Shown here in pieces: positions 19,186 through 29,958 of a DNA stretch of 64,000 nt. Where the stretch lies: assembly GCA_905221605.1 (NCBI GenBank), contig CAJNDS010002538.1, forward strand, positions 37,501 to 101,500, read 5' to 3'. The notes beneath the pieces are model-generated. The model made no database searches and was not told the DNA's origin. It saw only the letters and a list, made by a program, of their open reading frames with translations. Made by a program: the position numbers and the translations under genes. Positions within the stretch are counted from its first letter, which is position 1. The number at the start of each line of letters is the position of its first letter. The DNA comes from Symbiodinium natans. Its lineage: Eukaryota > Sar > Dinophyceae > Suessiales > Symbiodiniaceae.

Positions 19186-20555
19186 GGCTGTCGCTATCCA
19201 TGGACTTTTGCGCTGGAGAACCTGATTCCTAAATCCCAATTCCTGAACCCTGCTTCCTATGACTTCCCTGACAAAAACCGAATAAAAGCCCCAGCACCAA
19301 ACTCTATGACCCTATAACCCTAGGAGTCTAGAAGCCCTAAGCCCTGAACCCTTAACCCTGAACTACCCCACAACAACACTAAACCCTATGAACCCTAAAT
19401 CCCAAAACCCGAACCCCACCCCTCCCGCCACTCGAAAGCACGTTCAGTTTCCCAGAGCCTAAACGGGTTTTGGGTCAAAGGCTTCGAGGGTTCGTGTCGG
19501 CTATGTAACGGGGCTTCGGGTTCTTGTATAGGATTCCCCTAAACACTAAACCCTAAACCCTAAACCCTAAACCCTAAATCGAGGGTTTGTGACCTGTAGG
19601 GTTTGGGGTTGAGGGTTTCTCGGCATGAAGCAAGGCTAAGCAAGGTTTCGGGTCTAGAGCTTACTCGGGCTTTAGGGTCTAGGGTTTAGGGTTTAGGGGG
19701 TCTAGACCCAAGAATAACCTAGGAATAAAATAAATAGGGTGCCCTTTTTGGCTTACAGTTGCTTAGAAGGGAAGCTAAGACCTTGAAAACAGGGAAATGA
19801 AGGCCTACTCTCGGTCCTAGGGGTTGATGGGTCATGTACCATGCCTTGAAGGCGTCTCGGTGTGAGCAGCAAATGCAGGGACCAGCTAACTGAAGGGACC
19901 CTCTTGGGTCCTGACGCTTGCTTTTGGGATTTGTGAGTCTGGGGCAAGGCAAAGGTGTGTGGTCTGAGTTCAGGGTGTGGCGTAGTCGGACGCAGAGTCC
20001 TATGCTGGACCCCGCGGAAGCTATGCCACAAAGAGTCGACACACTGGGGCCACACTTTCACTGACTGTACACTCTCTTTTGCGAGACGCGTCAGGAACTT
20101 CAGATCTAGACCAGGGGCCTAAAACCTTTTCGGGTTTAGGGTTTATGGTTTAGGGTGCAGGGAAAGACCCCATAAACCCGTGAAACCCTACTCTCAGATT
20201 GGAAGTGCCCGATGCACACAGCAAAGGTGGGAAGATTGGGGAGCTTGCTCTTCTCATGGGCTGCGGTAGCGCTTGTGGGTACCAGAGATGGCGAAGCGCC
20301 CAGCAAAGATTGAACCAGCGATGGAGCTCCAGGATCAAATGCTTGGGTTTCGGGTCTTGGGTTTTTAGGGTTTGTAGGCTTTTCCGCCTCGGGTTGCCTG
20401 CATGTAAGCAGAACCCCTATTTTGATCCCTGTAGGTGTTTAGGGTGCGCAAAGGGCCTAACTCCAAATAGGAACAAGGAGCAGTCTACCGGGATTCTTGT
20501 TGTACCTTAACCCCTAAATCTCTACAGCCCCCAGTGTCTCAAACCATTCAACACC
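19186..20555. other. Unassigned stretch
   Basis: Short CCCTAAA and TTTAGGG tracts (19545-19580, 19680-19697) and a region of higher complexity (19740-20060, 20190-20500) with overlapping short frames on both strands. None stands out. Nothing firm can be called. Confidence 0.3.
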
Positions 20556-20625
20556 AGGGCCTATAGGGACCAAATGAACCCTAAAATCGGGTTCATATAC
20601 CCTCTACTTCTCTATTCCCTCTAAG
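20556..20625. mobile_element. Left half of a family A introner
   Basis: GGGACCAAATGAACCCTAAA followed by GGGTTCATATACC is the family A left half. The right half is replaced by a CCCTAAA array (20625-20670). Other introner/array hybrids are at 37172, 42567 and 44184. Confidence 0.5.
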
Positions 20626-20692
20626 CTAAACCCTAAACCCTAAACCCTAAACCCTAAACCCTAAACCCTACTCCCTACTCTTAGACATGGAC

Positions 20693-20786
20693 CTCCTCTG
20701 TGCTTGGCCCAGCCTTGCCGGAGGGACTTGCGCGAGTCCGGGACGCGCGCGGCCGGGCCGTTTTAAACGGCGGCCCACCACAAGAG
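20693..20786 (-). CDS. Possible micro-exon ending GPSTEE
   Basis: The minus strand ends RASPSGKAGPSTEE with donor GAGGAG|GT and acceptor atccccgcag|C. S-T-E-E at the donor matches the S-T-P-E-E and Q-T-P-E-E ends at 2970 and 5313. The frame of the 5' part is less certain. A short palindrome (GCCGTTT/AAACGGC) lies inside. Confidence 0.4.
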
Positions 20787-20879
20787 CTGCGGGGATCTGT
20801 GGGGTTTAGGGTTTAGGGTTTAGGGTATGGGGTTTAGGGTTTAGGGTTTAGTTTTAAGGCTTTGGTCAGTAGGTTTCAG

Positions 20880-21130
20880 GGTCTCCCCTCGTGGGCCAGG
20901 GCTTGTGTGTCGAGTCGGGTGAGGGTCAAAAGGGGGTGAGGGTAAAAAACCGGACGTGCATGCAGCGGCTTCTCAGCAGTAGCTCCCGAATGCCCCATGC
21001 CATGAAGTAAGTAAACCCTCAACCCCCAACCGAAGCTCCGGATGACAATAAAGCCATGGGAATTTCGGCGCCGCCATTTGAGAAGCTCACTGGGCCTTGC
21101 TAGCTGTCGCCTCAATCTCGACGGGACCCT
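20880..21130 (-). CDS. Possible exon, basic
   Basis: Minus open frame containing RLRRQLARPSELLKWRRRNS then HGFIVIRSFGW. The composition is protein-like, with no recognised domain. Edges unknown. Confidence 0.3.
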
Positions 21131-21469
21131 AAGCCCCAAACCAAACCCGAAATAAACTCTCCTCAGAAATCCGATGAACCTTAGAACCCCTAAACCCGAA
21201 ACCCTAGAACCCCTGAAAGGGGGGGGGGGGGGGGCATGGTTCAAGTAGGCGATTGAGGCGCAGTGCATCGCTGCCCGGCATGTTTGCCTGGGCTCATGGC
21301 CTTACGTCGACTATATACAAGGCCTGCTGAAGGAGGCCTGGCTGGAGGGTTTTTGCAGAAGAGCGTTTAGGGATACTACTTCTTAGTAGGGACGTATCGG
21401 GCATACGGTACCGTACTCCCCCACCCTTTAAGGGACTATGTAGGGTACCTTAGGCCCGCGTTCCCCTAC

Positions 21470-21525
21470 TAGGAGCCGAAAGGCAAAGTGGGGTTCAAGA
21501 TCCAGTTGCCTTGCTCATCCCACAC
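21470..21525 (-). CDS. Exon joined across a family E introner
   Basis: The minus strand reads VWDEQGNWILNPTLPFGS. The acceptor cccccag|GTG is formed at the edge of the inverted-repeat element 21526-21630. It joins in frame to the exon on the right (GGGGQ then VWDEQ). Product unknown. Confidence 0.5.
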
Positions 21526-21630
21526 CTGGGGGTTTCCGAAAAATAGGGGACCCCTAAAATAGACCCCAAGTAGTCGGATACCCTTCTGGTAAGGACCCCA
21601 ATAAGTGACCCCTAATTTCGGAACCACCAC
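21526..21630. mobile_element. Introner, family E, acting as a clean intron
   Basis: A 105-bp intron with donor CAG|GTGGTTCCGAAA and acceptor CCCCCAG|GTG on minus. The ends GGGGGTTTCCGAAAAATAGG and TTTCGGAACCACC are inverted. The word CACCTGG is present at both ends, consistent with a target-site duplication of about 6-7 bp. Other family E copies are at 32219 and 49756. Confidence 0.65.
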
Positions 21631-21705
21631 CTGGCCTCCCCCACCGGAAGTCGCACTCGCCACCCCCACGAGTCCACGAAGTTTTCAGACACACTGGTTC
21701 CCTCC
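21631..21705 (-). CDS. Exon preceding the family E introner
   Basis: The minus strand reads RGLVGVASATSGGGGQ, ending at donor GGCCAG|GT in phase 0, and continues to VWDEQGNWIL after removal of the introner. The right edge is not settled. Confidence 0.45.
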
Positions 21706-21744
21706 ACCCTATCAGTTTTGAGCTCTAAAGGCCCCCATACACCT

Positions 21745-21905
21745 ACACCCTGAACCCTGAACCCTGAACCCTGAACCCTAAACCCTAAACCCTAAACCCT
21801 AAACCCTAAACCCTAAACCCTAAACCCTAAACCCTAAACCCTAAACCCTAAACCCTAAACCCTAAACCCTAAACCCTAAACCCTAAACCCTAAACCCTAA
21901 ACCCA
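21745..21905. repeat. CCCTGAA then CCCTAAA array, about 22 units
   Basis: Four CCCTGAA units grade into about 18 perfect CCCTAAA units. It is one of the longest uninterrupted arrays in the window. The right neighbour island (21908-22025) is followed by another CCCTAAA array, an exception to the alternating rule. Confidence 0.95.
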
Positions 21906-22205
21906 AGCCGAAAAGCCCCCAAGCTGCCCCTGGGGTCGCAAAGGCACCTCCGGCATACCTGGGGCATCCTGACCCTGGAGGAGCACCGCCACGCGAGACT
22001 GGAGGAGCACCTGAAAAGGCGGGATCTCCCCTCAACCCCCGCAACCCTAAACCCTAAACCCTAAACCCCAAAATCCAAAACCCTAAAAACCCCAACCCCT
22101 AAACCCTAAACCCCAACCCCTAAACCCTAAGACCCTAAGACCCTAAACCCCAAACCCTCTACCCGTAGAAATCGCGGGAGCGGTCCGGCAGAATCTGGGG
22201 CCGAC

Positions 22206-22244
22206 CTTCGCCCTCTCCGACGCGCGGAGCTGCTCCTCCCGAGC
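22206..22244 (-). CDS. Micro-exon AREEQLRASERAK
   Basis: Exactly 13 codons, phase 0/0, minus. The acceptor is tctgacag|GCT and the donor GCGAAG|GT. Coiled-coil-like. The adjacent island 21925-22020 reads LTLEEHRHARLEEHLKRRD on plus, equally helical, so strand assignment of the pair is not settled. Confidence 0.4.
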
Positions 22245-22269
22245 CTGTCAGAAGTTGCAATGAGGAGTT

Positions 22270-22410
22270 CGAGTTTGTGGGGGTTCGGGTGTAGGGTGTA
22301 CAGGATGAAAAGGGTGCATAGGATGAAAAGGGTGTATAGGATGAAAAGGGTGTATAGGGTGTATAGGGTGTTTAGGGTTCAGGGTGTTAGGGGGGTTAGG
22401 GTGTATAGGC
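22270..22410. repeat. GGGTGTATAGGATGAAAA minisatellite
   Basis: Three copies of an 18-bp unit (AGGATGAAAAGGGTGYATA) followed by shorter GGGTGTATA units. The open frame MKRVYRMKRVYR across it is a repeat artefact. Confidence 0.8.
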
Positions 22411-22599
22411 TGTTAGGCTTCCATTCCAAAGGCGAGTGGCTCTGCTTTGTGAGCCACTCAAAAAAAGGTAGGGCTTGAGAGTTCAGAGCTTCTGAGCTTC
22501 TGAGTCTTCAGGGGCGTGACGCGTAGGTGTAGGGCTTATGAGCCGACGCCCTGACGAGGGTTCAGGGATTTCAGGGTTTAGAGTACCGACCCATCAAGT

Positions 22600-22697
22600 G
22601 CATGGGGTTTAGGGTTTAGGGTTTAGGGTTTAGGGTTTAGGGTTTAGGGTTTAGGGTTTAGGGTTTAGGGTTTAGGGTTTAGGGTTTAGGGTTTAGC
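22600..22697. repeat. TTTAGGG array, about 13 units
   Basis: A perfect array. A short GC-rich piece to its right (22698-22745) reads AQLKAELEVTSF on minus. Confidence 0.95.
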
Positions 22698-22745
22698 CCA
22701 AGAGGTGGCGAAAAACTGGTGACCTCCAGCTCCGCTTTCAGCTGC

Positions 22746-25195
22746 GCCTTAGGGTGAGGTTCAATCTCGGGGCTTATAGGGCTTGGGGTTTACAAGGTTT
22801 GTAGGGCTGAGGACTTGGAGCTCATAAGTTTTGAATTTGAGGGCTTAGGGATTGAATATGTTGATAAAGGCTTTGGGGGGTTATGAAACTTGAATCTCGT
22901 GTATGCGTGCACTTGGCAGATGTCAGGGTGACATCCGATACTTCCCAACAGTGAAGTAGAACCCGAAGGCCCTAAACCCTAACCTATATAGAACACTATA
23001 AGAACCCTTTTAAAACCCTGACCTCTATATAGAACACTATAGGGGAACCCTTTTTAAGGGATTGTAGAGAGAACCGGAGCTGTGTTTGGGGTACGAACCC
23101 GAAGCCCCCAACCCACAACTCCCCTAAGCCCTTAAGCCCTTGCACCCTTACACTCCCACAAGCCTACAGGCCCTAACAGGGCTTTGGGTCTAGGTTTGTG
23201 GGAGTAACCTTGGAAATACCTGAACAGGGGATACCTCGTGGCTTTAATCTAGAGCAAACATGCATCACTCGAGGTTATCGGGTTTGAAAGGTGGCTTCAG
23301 ATGTCGGCTTCACTCCCCAATCCCGAGTCACCAGTCCGACCGCCTGAGCCTCCCGCTACTGTCTCTTCGGCCTCTCTGCGGCGGTTGCCTCGGAGGGCAA
23401 GACAGGCGCACGTCCTAGAGCAAACCCTACATTAACCCTGTAAACCGCAGAAACCCTATAAACCCTATAAACCCTATTTCTACATTATCCCGAGGAATTG
23501 GCAGATACTCATGGTTCAATCATGGCACCCTGAGCCGTAGAAAGCTTTGGGCTATGACAGCAGAGACACGAATCCCTAGCCGCTGAGTACCCTGGGCCAA
23601 AAAATGAACTTTTTAACTATGGTAGCATTTTGTGTACACCCAAAAGGTTCAGATTACCGACTCAGCTACTAAGAACCAGACATGGTTGAGATACCTTCTG
23701 ATATGCTCTGTTCATCAGGAATCCCGCTACAAGGATTGGACATGTGTCTCTCAGAGGCAGAGCCCGGTTTGACATGTGCCTACTCCCCCAAAATAGGACA
23801 TAAACCCTTTTTGGGTTTAGGGTTTAGGGTTTAGGGTTTAGGGTTTAGGGTCCCCAAGGCATGGCTCAGTCGCAGGCCCTGTTCCCGCACTCGATCAGAC
23901 ATAATCCGGAGTGCTCGAACGATGACGCGGTTTGCGCCTGGCGAACCCAACCGATGAACACGAAGCCCGGGCAGTTTAGGGTTTAGGGTTTAGGGTTTAG
24001 GGTTTAGAATTTAGGGTTTAGGGTTTATAAGGTTTAGGGTTGAGGGATTTGCTGAACAAGTGAACCATTCCTGTGAGTATTCTGGCGACTTTTGCGGATT
24101 CCAGCCTTGTAGAGACTGGAGGCGAGCCTGAGGAGAGCCAGGGATCCAGTTGGTGGAGGGTTGTTCCCCCTTTATACCAGCAGCCCTTAAAGGGATTCTA
24201 GTAACCCCCAGTACTAACAGCCCTTAAAGGGGATTCTAGTACTTAAACCCTTAACTTATGCCCCAAACCCTAAAACCTAAAACCTAACTGCTGTGAAGTC
24301 GACGCAGCCGCTCCCTTTCTTTCTTTCTCTCCCTCTCTCTCTCTCACTCAGGAGCGCGCCGAGAGCTCTGCGTTGGGGCCATAGCCTGGCACCAAAGCCC
24401 TTTTGGTGCGTAAGCAGCGTGTCGGGTTTCGGGGTTTCGGGGTTACAGGGCTTTTGGGGGTTTTATGGTGGTTTACAGTAGTTTAAAATTGCTTGTTGTG
24501 GTTTTTAAGGTGTTTTTTTAAATAGAGTTTCGTGTAGGGGTCTAGGTGTTTAGAGTTTTACAGTCGCAGGACAGTTTAGGGAGTTCCATCTGTAGAGGGC
24601 TGTCCGCACACTCATGGCGATGAAGGGCCTAGGATGCAATGTGTGCCCTCGACCCTGAACCCTAAACTTGAAATCCTAAACCCTAAACCCAAAACCCTAA
24701 ACCCTAAACCCTCGGAAGCCGCAACCTCAATTCCGCAAAGCCCGCTCAGCCTTGGATCCTACGAAGCCTTATATAGAATCTGATTCCCTTGTCACCCCCA
24801 AGCTCGGCAACCACAGCCGCAACTGCCAGAAAACCACCTAAACCCTAATCATAGACCCCCAAAACCTTGTAAAAGCCCAGGACATGCCAAACACCCAGAG
24901 CCCTAAAGGCCCACTTTTGAAACTCTAAACTGCCCTAACCTAAGACCCTCAGACCCCCCAAAGCCTCTAAACCCTAAACTCTCAATCCCCAAACCCTAAA
25001 CCCCAACTGCTGGTGTGAACCAGCAGGCTGAAAAGTCTCACTCCCAACCATAGCCCACACAATGCGAAGACTCTCCACGCAAACAAAGGACCGGAACGAA
25101 GTCGGCACCGTTAAAGGCAGCTTGTGTTGAAGCGTTTTATGCTCTACGCTACACATTCTTCAAAACTCCGAAAAAATGGCCTAAAACCATACGCC
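22746..25195. other. Long stretch without a firm gene
   Basis: Telomere-like arrays (23812-23850, 23975-24045, 24680-24720), GC-rich islands at 23340-23405 and 23855-23975 that may be exons, a duplicated phrase (CCCTTAAAGGGATTCTAGTA) at 24185-24245, a tandem pair (CTATATAGAACACTATA) at 22985-23045 and a CT-rich run (24316-24342). No frame is convincing. Confidence 0.3.
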
Positions 25196-25203
25196 CCGGG
25201 CAC

Positions 25204-25290
25204 CTGCCGGCGCCGGCGCCGGCGCGGCCATGGGCGCCGCGGCGTAGTGCGCGGGCACCCGGGCCGGCAGCAGCGGCCTCTGGAGGGACA
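25204..25290 (-). CDS. Possible exon, Ala/Pro-rich
   Basis: The minus strand reads LLPARVPAHYAAAPMAAPAP, ending at donor CCGGCAG|GT. Ala/Pro/Gly-rich like the repeat-protein linkers. The plus strand reads as a poly-Arg frame, less likely. Confidence 0.35.
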
Positions 25291-25669
25291 GCTTTGCCTA
25301 CGAAAAGAATCCCAAGAAGGGCTTATAAACCTCAAAGATGACACCAAATTTTAGGCTCTTTTTTTGGTATGGAAGGGGGGTGGGGGTTTGGGAGGGGGAG
25401 TTTGGGGGTTGTAGGGTTGAGATTTGGGATGTAGGGTTGGGGTGTTGGGGACCTCGGGTTCGGCAGCTTAGGGCGTGATCTTTTCGAAGCTTGGTGCAGG
25501 AGGGTCGGTTGAGGGTTCAGGATTCAGGGTTCAGGATTCAGGGTTCGAGGTTTAGTAGGGTTTAGGGTTTAGGTTGCAGGGGGAGTCTTTTCTGGGTCCT
25601 TGCTGAGGTGAGATCAGCAAAGGTACTTATATATTATACATTATCTGCATCATGAATGCAGTCTCAAAT

Positions 25670-25852
25670 TCATAACAACCACCCTAGATACGCCTTTCTT
25701 GGGCCGTTGTTGTGCCAACGCCCCGGTTGCAAAGGCCTCGAATAGTCCTCATATTCCACATAAGCCTTATACAAACAAAACCAGGGAGGGGCCGCCAATA
25801 TCCGCTCTTTGCACTCCCAAAACGCGTCCTTTTGGAACTTCCGAAACATACC
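25670..25852 (-). CDS. Possible 3'-terminal exon of unknown gene
   Basis: The minus strand, after acceptor ggcttcag|GG, reads MFRKFQKDAFWECKERIL onward with KAYVEYEDYSRPL and ends at a stop at 25670 after KAYLGWLL. Rich in aromatic residues and unlike the repeats around it. No domain is recognised. Confidence 0.4.
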   Translation of the reverse strand, partial: GMFRKFQKDAFWECKERILAAPPWFCLYKAYVEYEDYSRPLQPGRWHNNGPRKAYLGWLL

Positions 25853-26269
25853 CTGAAGCCAACACCCCTCAAACATACTCTAAAGCAATTAAGACCCTGA
25901 AGTCCCTGAAGTCCTTAAAGTCCCTAAAGAGTATCAAACCCTTACGCAACCACTCAGAGGGTTTTTTGAAGGCCACGCCGTCGGGTCGAGGGCAGGGCTG
26001 GCTGCTCTGCTGATCCTGGTGGAACGCCGCAATCCTCGAAGGGAGAGGTCTCGGGCTGCTAATAAGGGCTCTAAGTTGCAGGTTTAGGGCGTGTAGAAGT
26101 TTAGATGCTTTAGGGTGTCTTGGGGTGTTTAGAAGTTTAGATGCTTTCGGGTCCAAGCCCCGTTATGCACCCAACATCCTCTGAGCCCAATCCGGTCAGC
26201 AGCAACAGTAAACAGAGCTCTTAGAACTCCTACCCGCACCCCAGCAGCGACCCTAGCGCTGTCATGCTC
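25853..26269. other. Repeat stretch
   Basis: Contains an imperfect tandem of CCTGAAGTCC/CCTAAAGAG words (25895-25940) and a 27-bp direct repeat (GTTTAGAAGTTTAGATGCTT type) at about 26090-26145. No gene seen. Confidence 0.4.
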
Positions 26270-26675
26270 AGACCCTCAGGCCCTCAACCCGACGCAGTTC
26301 TGGGTACCGCGACATCTCGGCACAGGTCGCCCGGCCCTCTTCGGGAGAGGAACAGCCTGGCGGAGGCAGATGAGGTGAAGGGTTTGGTGCAGGGTCTGCG
26401 GTTGAGGGATTGGGGTTTAGGGCTTGCGGTTCAGGGTCTGGGTTCAGGTTGAGGATTCGGGACTCGGGTGTAGAGGGCTTGGGGGTTCTCGGCGAGCCGC
26501 CTGAACCCCCCAGACGACGCGGCCCACCAGAGCCAAAATGTGGGGTTGCTTGCGGAAAGTTTGAGGACCTTTGGGTAACCACTGGATACTGTTCCACAAG
26601 CAAGTCTGGAGGTGCATGAAATGTTCCGCATAACTTGTACATGCAAGCTGCTGCGCTAGAAGTACCCTCAACCTT
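26270..26675 (-). CDS. Two possible exons of unknown protein
   Basis: The minus strand at about 26500-26670 reads CMYKLCGTFHAPPDLLVEQY. At about 26275-26365 it reads CSSPEEGRATCAEMSRYPEL after acceptor ccgccag|G. S-P-E-E recalls the left-hand repeat motif but the rest does not. Edges and joining are uncertain. Confidence 0.3.
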
Positions 26676-27149
26676 TGACACGGAACCCTACAAGCCCTTG
26701 GAGACCTTATGAATCCTGAAATCGCTATGCTATCCTACTCTCTAGTTGAGGGCCTAGGGCATCTTAAGGTACGTGGACCGTGAGCCCGTTTCGGGCTCAT
26801 GACCCTGAAGCCTAAAGCCTAAAGCCTGAACCCTAAACCCTGAACCCTAAACCCTGAACCCCAAGCCCTAAACCCTAAACCCTAAGCCCTAAGCCCAAAG
26901 AAAGGCCAGCCTTGGAGCCGTCTCATCAGCTCCTCCGCCCAGGGCCTGGCGATGGCTTTTGGGGATCTGAAGGTCCCCAAATTCTCGAAACCCCAAGCCC
27001 TGCACACAAGACCCTAACCCACCTAAAGGAAAACACCAACAAAACAGCTCGGGACCAAACAACTTCAACAAAAGCAACTTGCTAAACGGAACAAAAGTAT
27101 GTTACAACAACACTTTGCCCAAAACAACATTCTACTCACCCATAAGCCC

Positions 27150-27235
27150 TAAACCGTCAACCGTAAACCCTAAACCGCATAAACCGCATAAACCGTATAA
27201 ACAAAATAATCCGTATAAACCGTGCAAACCGTATA
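27150..27235. repeat. CCGTATAAA / CCGCATAAA variant array
   Basis: About eight 9-bp units related to CCCTATAAA but with CCG in place of CCC, a private variant block next to canonical CCCTAAA. Confidence 0.8.
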
Positions 27236-27334
27236 AGCCCTAAACCCTAAACCCTAAACCCCTCCACCCACAGCGCGCCCCGAAGCCGCGGCTGCAGACA
27301 CGGAGCCGCCCGGAAGGGGCGCCTGGATGCCTCT

Positions 27335-27640
27335 GGGGTTTAGGGTTTAGGGCTAGGGTTTAGGGTTTAGGGTTTAGAGTTTAGGGTTTAGAATTTAGGG
27401 TTTAAGGCTAGGGTTTAGGGTTTAGGGTTTAGGGTTTTACAGGGTTTAGGGTTTACAGGGTTTAGGGTTCATGGGGTTTATAGGGTTTATGGGGGTTATA
27501 GGATTTATGGGGTTTATAGGGTTTCTAGGGTTTCTAGGGTTTATAGGGTTTATGGGGTTTATAGTGTTTATAGGGTTTATAGGGTTTATAGGGTTTAAAG
27601 GGTTTACAGGGTTCATAGGGTTTAGGGTTTAGGGTTTTTC
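27335..27640. repeat. TTTAGGG grading to TTTATAGGG array
   Basis: About 300 bp of TTTAGGG that shifts to nine-base TTTATAGGG units with TTTATGGGG and TTTCTAGGG variants. The gradient supports local expansion and mutation. Confidence 0.9.
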
Positions 27641-28720
27641 CGGCTTTTTGCTGCGGGTCTTGGCCTGACGCCAGCTGCCCGGCATAAGTGGCAATGGGCA
27701 TCATCACTTGCCTGGGAGCACTTCTTCGTTTATTGCTATTATGATTAGTGTTTTTCCGTTTATTTTAATCTTACTAGTACTACTTATTTATGTGTTTTTT
27801 TAAGAGGGTGGGTAGGGGGGGGTAGAGTTTTAGGGTTCTGGGGTTTCTTCGTTTGTTCTTAAAGAGGGGGGGGTAGGGAGGGGGGGTTGGAGTTTTAGGG
27901 TTCTAGGGATTTAGGGGTTTTGGGCTTTTGGGGGTTTTAGGTGGTGCAAGGGTTTTAGGGGTTTTGGTGTTTTAGGGTTTTGCGGTTTTGGGGGGTTTTC
28001 GGGTCCCTGAGAATATTCAGTGGCCGTTTACGTTTGCATGTTACAACAACCCTCAGCTCTCAGAACCCCCCCCCCACCCTGAAACCCTAAAAGCCCAAAC
28101 CCTGAGGATCCTCGTCTAAATACACCAAAGACTTCTAAAACCCTAAACCTCCAATTGCAGATCCCTTAACCCTATGAAGCCCGAAACCACCGAACCCTTA
28201 AACGCGACAAACCCCCAAACCCTTAAGCCAAGAAGGGCAAACTCCGGAGCCCCCACAGTGAAACCCTTCTGACACCCCCATGAAACTTCAAGCCCTATCA
28301 CCCCTGAGCCCCATAAAACCCCCAACCCTAAACCCTAAACCCTAACCCTAAACCCTAAACCCTAAACCCTAAACCCCAAAGCCCGAAATTATCCACCCGA
28401 AACCCTAAGCCCAAAACCCTAAACCCCATGGAGCTCGCAAACGATGAGCGCCCAGCGCCAGCGCTTCCCGCTCCTCATGCAGATGGCACCTGGGAAACAG
28501 GGGAGCGTCAGGAATTGTAGGGTTCAGGGTTCAGGGTTTAGGGTTTCGGGTTTAGGGTTCAGGGTTCAGGGTTCAGGGTTTAGGGTTTCGGGTTTAGGGT
28601 TTTAGGCTTGGGGTTCAGGGTTTAGGCTTAGGGTTCAGGGTTTAGGGAGGGCTGATAAGGATTTAGGGTTTAGGGTTCAGGGTCGTTTAGGTTTACCGGG
28701 CTTAGGGCTTAATGTCGTAT

Positions 28721-29128
28721 CCTGATTAGTGTGGACCCCTTCAATAATGAAAAGTTTTCAAAAAATCATTCAGGAGACAAAAATTCGGTTGCCCCCCTAC
28801 AATAATGAAAAGTTTTTCGGACATGGGTTTCGGAAGAGAGAAAAAAAGAGAACAAGATGATGAAATAAAAGAGCAAAAGAAGAGCAGCTTCAACTCGGCT
28901 TACCTGAGCTGAGCTCATCTGAGCTTACCTGAGCTTAATTACCTCAGAGGAGAGGGAGAGGAAGAGGAGAGGAAGAGGAGAGGGAAGAGGAGCGAAGAGG
29001 AAATGAAGAGGAGCCGGTGGGGGGGGGCCCGGGGCCGAAAATTAGTTTGGGGGGGTCCCTTTTTTTGACACTATTGCGGGGGTGGATTTAGTTTGTGGGG
29101 GGGGGGGGGGGGCCCCACACTAATCAGG
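28721..29128. mobile_element. MITE-like element with 14-bp terminal inverted repeats
   Basis: Starts CCTGATTAGTGTGG and ends CCACACTAATCAGG, a perfect 14-bp inverted repeat over 408 bp. Inside is a tandem pair carrying CAATAATGAAAAGTTTT, then an AG-rich block, then a poly-G run next to the right end. No open frame of transposase size, so non-autonomous. No obvious target duplication. Confidence 0.7.
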
Positions 29129-29642
29129 AGACCACATTAGGGCTCATGGCTCATGGAGTAATGTCAGATCAGGGTTCAGGGTTGCATGGCCCGAGGTGGA
29201 TTGCAATGAAACTCTATCAGACAAGGAAGCGTGCCCCCAAGAGCATCTTTCAAGATGCCCAGGGAAGCCGAGCATGCCGCTGCCCCCCTCGAATCCGAAT
29301 CAAGACGCAACATGTAGGGCCTTAACCCATAAACCCTCAACCCCAAACCCTAAATCCTGAAGGGCAACTCGCCCCTCGGAAAGCTTCGAAGCCCTCCCCG
29401 CCCTCCCTCCCCTCCCCCAAACCCAACGAAGCTCCAAAGCGCAGGGCTGCGCTGAATCAATCCAAGGGGCTCCCCAAGCAGCTGCGACAGCTGGTCGACA
29501 TCGGAAGCCTCGACACGACATCCAGAACCCTAAGCCCTGAACCCTGAACCCTAAACCCTAAACCCTGAACCCTGAAACCTGTGTGGGGGCCGGCAAGTGG
29601 TCTGACTTTAGGAAGCCAGAGGATCAGAAGTCGAGGGCTCAT

Positions 29643-29755
29643 GGGCAGGGGTTTAGGGTTTAGGGTTTAGGGTTTAGGGTTTAGGGTTTAGGGTTTAGGG
29701 TTTAGGGTTTAGGGTTTAGGGTTTAGGGTTTAGGGTTTAGGGTTCAGGGTTCAAG
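29643..29755. repeat. TTTAGGG array, about 15 units
   Basis: Preceded by a phrase (AGGGCTCATGGGCAGGGG) that recurs before another TTTAGGG array at 29885-29955, so array plus flank were duplicated together. Confidence 0.9.
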
Positions 29756-29958
29756 GTCGACCCCACGGCGCCCGGGCGGCCCGGCCAGAAGGGCAACGTC
29801 CATCTTTCCACCTTGCGCCCACGGTCGATGGGCCAAGATCCTACTCTGAATGAGCCATATATGTGCTGCAGGGATCAGAAGTTGAGGGCTCATGGGCAGG
29901 GGTTTAGGGTTTAGGGTTTAGGGTTTAGGGTTTAGGGTTTAGGGTTTAGGGCCTTACA

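Larger units (their letters stand above)
26676..28720. other. Telomere-like arrays with small islands
   Basis: Arrays at 26825-26895, 27235-27265, 27335-27640, 28320-28375 and 28515-28690. Bracketed islands at 27268-27335 and 28425-28517 (minus strand HEEREALALGAHRLRA) are exon candidates. AT-rich and poly-G/C patches occur at 27720-27900. Confidence 0.35.

Noticed and set aside
22260..22478. Arg/Tyr/Val repeat protein (MKRVYR)
   Set aside because: It is a translation of an 18-bp minisatellite and telomere-like variants.
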